Below are positions 13,995 through 16,863 of a DNA stretch of 16,863 nucleotides, one piece after another (positions within the stretch are counted from its first letter, which is position 1; each line of letters starts with the position of its first letter). Origin of the DNA: CAZLAK01 sp964557545 (lineage in GTDB: Bacteria; Bacillota; Desulfotomaculia; Desulfotomaculales; Pelotomaculaceae); contig CAZLAK010000034.1 in NCBI GenBank assembly GCA_964557545.1, positions 1 through 16,863 of the forward strand. Reading direction: 5' to 3'. The position numbers and the translations under genes were made by a program. The notes below the pieces were generated by a model, which saw only the letters and a program-made list of their open reading frames with translations, was not told the DNA's origin and searched no databases.

Positions 13995-15126
13995 TGACGT
14001 TCACCTCGCCGTAATGAGCCTGGCTTTCGGTCCGGCGGTCGTGCTTTGGTTTGGCAAAAATCATCCTGCCGGCCGCCGTCTGCAGGACGCTGGTTACCAG
14101 CACCGGGATAGTCTGGTTCATGTAGCGCCTGCCGCCGTCCACCACTATCATCGTGCCGTCGTCCAGGTAGGCCACTCCCTGGCCGGCTTCTTTCCCGTCC
14201 TTCACCACGTGTACCACCATCTCCTCGCCCGGGAGCACTACCGGCTTGATGGCGTTGGCGAGTTCATTGATATTGAGCACTTTTACCCCGTGCAGCTCTG
14301 CCACCTTATTTAAGTTAAAATCGTTGGTGATTATTTTAGCGCCCAGCTTTTGAGCCAGTTTTACCAGTTTGGTGTCGACTTCGGCCGCGTCCTCTAAGCC
14401 CTTGTTGCTGTCGTATATCTGCACCCTTATATCCGGGTTCTTGCGCATTTTGTTGAGTATGTCCAGACCCCGCCGCCCCCGGTTGCGCTTTAAGAGGTCG
14501 GGGGAGTCGGCGATATGGCGCAGCTCTTCTAAAACAAAAGCCGGCACCAGCAGAATGCCTTCAATAAAACCGCTCTCACAGAGGTCCGCAATGCGGCCGT
14601 CTATAATGACGCTGGTATCGAGGATTTTAAACTGGCCGGAGCGGATCTCGGCTTTGGACGGCCGCTCCCGTCCAAAGCGCGGCAGGCTGGCAAAGAAAGA
14701 AACGATCTCTTCTCTCTTTTTAATGCCGACCGTGAGACCCAGGTAAGCCAGAAAAACAGTTAGAACAATCCAAATTAAGCGCCCAAACCAGCCTAAAAAT
14801 GAAAGTATAGAGCCGATTAAATTGGCAATTATGAGTCCGCAAATGAGCCCAACCGAACCCATTACCAGGTCCTGAGTAGGGGTTTTTTGCAGGTACTGCT
14901 CTACAGCTGAAGTAAGCCGGGCTATTCCCCGCATGACCAGAGGCGATAAAAAAACGCCCAGCACCGTACCCGCCAGGGTGCAAAAAGCCACCAAACCCAT
15001 CTTTACCTGGTAGGTGAAATTTGAAGCCGCGGGCAGGGCTCCGTTGATAAAGAGAAAAACACCGGCTGCAAAGCCTAAACCGGAAAAACAGGCTATAAGG
15101 ACGGCGTACAGAATCTTTTTTCCCAC
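13987..15126 (-). CDS. yacL: YacL-type membrane protein with PIN and TRAM domains
   Basis: Conserved Firmicutes protein of 379 aa with four N-terminal membrane segments (about 5-30, 43-68, 86-109, 112-134). These are followed by a cytoplasmic PIN nuclease domain (about 165-290) and a C-terminal TRAM nucleic-acid-binding domain (about 300-360). PIN acidic residues are visible: Asp170 in FKILDTSVIIDGR, Glu200/Glu201, Asp251 in EVDTKL and Asp269 in TNDFNL, so catalysis by an RNase-type mechanism is plausible. The physiological role is not established to my knowledge. The GTG start follows AAGGGGGTGAG at good distance. It has its own promoter and an unusual leader (15127-15277), and overlaps ispD by 8 bases. 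Confidence 0.9.
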   Translation of the reverse strand: MGKKILYAVLIACFSGLGFAAGVFLFINGALPAASNFTYQVKMGLVAFCTLAGTVLGVFLSPLVMRGIARLTSAVEQYLQKTPTQDLVMGSVGLICGLIIANLIGSILSFLGWFGRLIWIVLTVFLAYLGLTVGIKKREEIVSFFASLPRFGRERPSKAEIRSGQFKILDTSVIIDGRIADLCESGFIEGILLVPAFVLEELRHIADSPDLLKRNRGRRGLDILNKMRKNPDIRVQIYDSNKGLEDAAEVDTKLVKLAQKLGAKIITNDFNLNKVAELHGVKVLNINELANAIKPVVLPGEEMVVHVVKDGKEAGQGVAYLDDGTMIVVDGGRRYMNQTIPVLVTSVLQTAAGRMIFAKPKHDRRTESQAHYGEVNVIG

Positions 15127-15128
15127 TT

Positions 15129-15248
15129 TTAGCTCACCCCCTTACCGGCCAATCCTGTACATAAATTTTCAGTTTCACAAAGGAAAAAGGGACACCCTTC
15201 CAGCCAATCAGGGAGTTTCTTTATATTTTTTGGGAAGGATTGTCCCAT
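15129..15248 (-). CDS. Possible 39-aa leader ORF before yacL
   Basis: An ATG at 15248 opens a 39-codon frame (MGQSFPKNIKKLPDWLEGC..., three cysteines) that ends with TAA 2 bases before the yacL GTG. The yacL Shine-Dalgarno sequence is inside its last codons, so coupling would be natural. Against it, no Shine-Dalgarno sequence precedes the ATG; a hairpin does instead. I recognise no family. A terminator-like hairpin (15184-15246) lies wholly inside the ORF. It is reported as a candidate only. Confidence 0.3.
   Translation of the reverse strand: MGQSFPKNIKKLPDWLEGCPFFLCETENLCTGLAGKGVS
15184..15246 (-). promoter_or_regulatory. Terminator-like hairpin in the yacL leader (possible attenuator)
   Basis: On the minus strand GGGACA-AT-CCTTCC (15233-15246) can pair with GGAAGG-G-TGTCCC (15189-15201). 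That gives 12 pairs with a small internal loop and a 31-base apical loop. TTTTT (15184-15188) follows at once. This lies between the yacL promoter and its start codon, so it could attenuate transcription. The large loop makes it weaker than a normal terminator. Confidence 0.4.
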
Positions 15249-15252
15249 TTGT

Positions 15253-15277
15253 TTATAGTTTTTACAAAAAACTATAA
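15253..15277 (-). other. Perfect 11-bp inverted repeat at the predicted yacL transcription start
   Basis: TTATAGTTTTT (15253-15263), a 3-base centre, and AAAAACTATAA (15267-15277) form a perfect dyad. The predicted transcription start, about 7 bases past the -10 box at 15282-15287, falls at its edge. It may be an operator or form a 5'-end RNA hairpin. Confidence 0.65.
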
Positions 15278-15281
15278 GTAT

Positions 15282-15311
15282 ATTATAACGGTGCCGCCGT
15301 TTATACTTCAA
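15282..15311 (-). promoter_or_regulatory. Sigma-A-type promoter of yacL-ispD-ispF
   Basis: The minus strand shows -10 TATAAT (15282-15287), an 18-base spacer and TTGAAG (15306-15311). It sits between the carD terminator and yacL, so yacL-ispD-ispF likely form a separate transcript with a leader of about 150 bases. Confidence 0.75.
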
Positions 15312-15343
15312 CCGTAAAATCTGGCTTATTTTGGCAAAGAAAT

Positions 15344-15374
15344 AAAAAACGCCAGAAAATCCTGACGCTTTTTT
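15344..15374 (-). terminator. Intrinsic terminator after carD
   Basis: On the minus strand CGTCAG (15362-15367) pairs with CTGGCG (15350-15355) around GATTTT. The flanking A-run and T6 (15344-15349) extend the stem and give the U-tract. It lies 4-5 bases after the carD stop. The plus strand also reads into a T6 run (15369-15374), so it could work in both directions. Confidence 0.88.
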
Positions 15375-15378
15375 GTTT

Positions 15379-15855
15379 TTACGCAAAAGCAGCATCTAGT
15401 AAAGATCTCGCCTTTTCTTCCTCCAAGCCGGCAGCCAAAGCAAGCTCGCTTACCAGAATCTGTCTTGCGCTCTCCAGCATCTTTCTTTCTCCGGAGGAAA
15501 GCCCCTTCTCCCGCTCCCGCTTGGCCAGGTTGCGTACCACTTCAGCTACTTCAAAAATATTGCCGCTTTTCATTTTCTCCAGGTTGGCCCTGTACCTGCG
15601 GTTCCAATTGGCGGACATGGGCGTGGAATGCTGCCGCAGAATGCGAAAAACTTTCTTCACACCCTCCCTGTCGATAACCCCCCTCAAGCCCACTTCTTCA
15701 CCGTTGGCGATGGGGATCATTACCTTCATGTCCCCCACCGGCAGGCGCAGGATATAATACTGGCGCTTTTCGCCCAGCACTTCTTTTTCCTCGATAGCTT
15801 CTATGATGCCGGCGCCGTGCATGGGATAGACTACTTTGTCGCCTATTTTGAACAA
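15379..15855 (-). CDS. carD: CarD/CdnL-family RNA polymerase-binding regulator
   Basis: Protein of 158 aa with the CarD_CdnL_TRCF layout. The N-terminal Tudor-like RNA polymerase-interacting domain (FKIGDKVVYPMHGAGIIEAI..., residues 2-60) would bind the beta subunit. A C-terminal helical domain (about 65-158) includes the conserved segment MSANWNRRYRANLEKMKSG. CarD/CdnL proteins stabilise open complexes at vegetative promoters in mycobacteria and Myxococcus; the role here is inferred. The TTG start follows AAAGGGGG by 8 bases. Two sigma-A-like promoters lie upstream and a strong terminator lies directly downstream, so it appears to be a single-gene transcription unit between disA and yacL. 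Confidence 0.93.
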   Translation of the reverse strand: MFKIGDKVVYPMHGAGIIEAIEEKEVLGEKRQYYILRLPVGDMKVMIPIANGEEVGLRGVIDREGVKKVFRILRQHSTPMSANWNRRYRANLEKMKSGNIFEVAEVVRNLAKREREKGLSSGERKMLESARQILVSELALAAGLEEEKARSLLDAAFA

Positions 15856-15888
15856 GGCCGCTTCCCCCTTTGAAGGTCTCCTTTATAC

Positions 15889-15918
15889 AGTATACCATAA
15901 ATGGTGAGGCCTTGTCAA
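15889..15918 (-). promoter_or_regulatory. carD promoter P2 (proximal)
   Basis: The minus strand shows TTGACA (15913-15918), an 18-base spacer and TATACT (15889-15894), preceded by TGG so that it resembles an extended -10. The predicted start near 15882 gives a short leader of about 27 bases before the carD TTG. Confidence 0.8.
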
Positions 15919-15928
15919 ATAAACCTTG

Positions 15929-15957
15929 ATTTTAGCACAGAGGTTATTTACTGTCAA
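15929..15957 (-). promoter_or_regulatory. carD promoter P1 (distal)
   Basis: The minus strand shows TTGACA (15952-15957), a 17-base spacer and TAAAAT (15929-15934). The sequence upstream (about 15958-15990) is very AT-rich, as in UP elements. It is arranged in tandem with P2, about 40 bases apart. Near-matching arms AAATAACCT and AGGTTTATTT flank the -10 box. Confidence 0.8.
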
Positions 15958-16048
15958 CTATAATTATTTTGATAAATCTGTAAATATGTGTCTTTTTTCT
16001 GGTATAACCTCCGCCGAGCAGGTACTTTTTGTTATAGTTCTCTTTTTA

Positions 16049-16863
16049 TCAGTTTCCGTACCTCTCCTGTAAGATCTGGTCGCGGTAGCGCTTTAGGCCC
16101 TCCTTAATGGAGCGCGCTCTCACTTCCCCTATGCCCTCAACGTCGTCGAGCTCTTCAATGCTGGCCACCATAATCCGGTTTAAAGTGCCGAAGGTCTTAA
16201 CCAGGTTTTCAATTACGGGCAGCGGCAGCCTGGGTATTTTCTCCAGCACGCGGTAGCCTCGGGGCGATACGTGCTGCTCCAAAATACTGGCGCTGCCGGG
16301 GTAGCCCAGGGCCCGGGCAATGAGCGAAAGATCCAAGATGTCTTCGGCCGGCCAGCTGTTGATCATGTCCAGTATGGAGCGGGGAGTCCGGTCGGTTCCG
16401 GTAGCATAGTCCTGTATTACCAAAAGGCCTTCGTCCTCCACATCGGCCACCAGCTCTTCTGTCTGCATGGTCACCAGCCTCCCTTCGACACCCAGCTCAC
16501 TGGTATAGCGCTCTATTTCTTTTACCACCCGCAGCACCATTTCCACCCGCTGGATGGCCTTGGCCACGTCGAAGAGGGTCACCGCTTCTTCAAACTCTAA
16601 GGCGCTCAGCTCCACCAGAACCTTATCTAAAACGGAACGGTACTTCTCCAGGGTCTGAATGGCCTGGTTGGCCTTGGTAAAGATCACCGAAGGGTCCTTT
16701 AACACGTACTTTAAATTGCCTTTGTAAATTGTCACTACGCCGCGCCGCTGGGATATGGCTATCACCAGGTTATCGGTCTGCTTGGCCACCCTCTCAGCCG
16801 TGCGGTGACGGATCCCCGTCTCGCTGGAAGGAATGTTCTGATTAGGAATGAGCTGGGTATTGG
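16049..16863 (-). CDS. disA: DNA integrity scanning diadenylate cyclase DisA, N-terminus cut by window edge
   Basis: Octameric DNA-binding enzyme that condenses two ATP into cyclic di-AMP and is inhibited by branched DNA. About 270 residues are present and the 5' end lies beyond base 16863. The visible part begins near the end of the DAC catalytic domain, with SSETGIRHRTAERVAKQTDN holding the RHR nucleotide-binding motif. The upstream DGA motif is off the window. A linker helical domain follows, and the C-terminal helix-hairpin-helix domain includes LDDVEGIGEVRARSIKEGLKRY. A GTG at 16789 is internal, not a real start, because the conserved RHRTAERV motif lies upstream of it in frame. disA before carD is the usual Firmicutes order. 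The 193-base spacer after it holds the carD promoters. Confidence 0.96.
   Translation of the reverse strand, partial: NTQLIPNQNIPSSETGIRHRTAERVAKQTDNLVIAISQRRGVVTIYKGNLKYVLKDPSVIFTKANQAIQTLEKYRSVLDKVLVELSALEFEEAVTLFDVAKAIQRVEMVLRVVKEIERYTSELGVEGRLVTMQTEELVADVEDEGLLVIQDYATGTDRTPRSILDMINSWPAEDILDLSLIARALGYPGSASILEQHVSPRGYRVLEKIPRLPLPVIENLVKTFGTLNRIMVASIEELDDVEGIGEVRARSIKEGLKRYRDQILQERYGN

Noticed and set aside
15249..15395. Upstream part of a longer open frame through the yacL leader
   Set aside because: It overlaps the carD 3' end, its terminator and the yacL promoter. Only the part from ATG 15248 could be transcribed from that promoter.
16002..16048. Intrinsic terminator after disA
   Set aside because: Only short, bulged pairings (GTACCT/AGG-TTA-TAC) are present and no clear T-run follows, so it was not called.
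16787..16789. GTG at 16789 as the disA start
   Set aside because: The conserved RHRTAERV motif is upstream in the same frame, so disA continues past the window edge.
1..16863. CRISPR arrays, transposons, prophage or toxin-antitoxin genes
   Set aside because: No regularly spaced repeats, transposase or integrase motifs, or paired small toxin/antitoxin ORFs were seen on either strand.

Overview
The window is a stretch of conserved bacterial core genome from a Gram-positive, spore-forming-type Clostridia/Firmicutes lineage. I infer a Moorella/Desulfotomaculum-like relative from three things: the gene order, ThyX in place of ThyA, and moderately GC-rich genes with AT-rich spacers. The species cannot be fixed from the sequence. 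Every supported gene lies on the minus strand, so transcription runs from high to low coordinates.

Layout in transcription order. (1) 16863-15379: the 3' part of disA (c-di-AMP synthase), then carD with two sigma-A-type promoters and a strong terminator. (2) 15378-12806: a promoter and unusual leader, yacL (membrane PIN-TRAM nuclease family), then ispD and ispF (MEP isoprenoid pathway), closed by a probable terminator that overlaps the ispF stop. (3) 12761-7629: an RND efflux cassette of lipoprotein membrane-fusion protein, RND pump and TetR repressor, with its own promoter and a TetR-like operator. It appears inserted between ispF and gltX. (4) 7596-1211: a promoter, then the tightly packed run gltX, cysE, cysS, mrnC, thyX, rlmB, rae1/yacP, serving Glu/Cys tRNA charging, cysteine synthesis, 23S rRNA processing and methylation, dTMP synthesis and mRNA decay. 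(5) 1053-288: sigH (Spo0H) under its own promoter. (6) 218-1: tRNA-Thr(UGU) and a truncated tRNA-Tyr(GUA) under a perfect consensus promoter.

Most of this is the standard Firmicutes disA-to-sigH neighbourhood. The accessory part is the efflux cassette. The unexplained parts are regulatory: the yacL leader has an 11-bp dyad at the predicted start of transcription, plus a 39-codon ORF that encloses a terminator-like hairpin. The rlmB start is also unusual, because conserved family residues lie upstream of the first canonical start codon. No CRISPR array, insertion sequence, prophage or clear new multi-gene system was seen. No gene-free stretch exceeds 300 bases.
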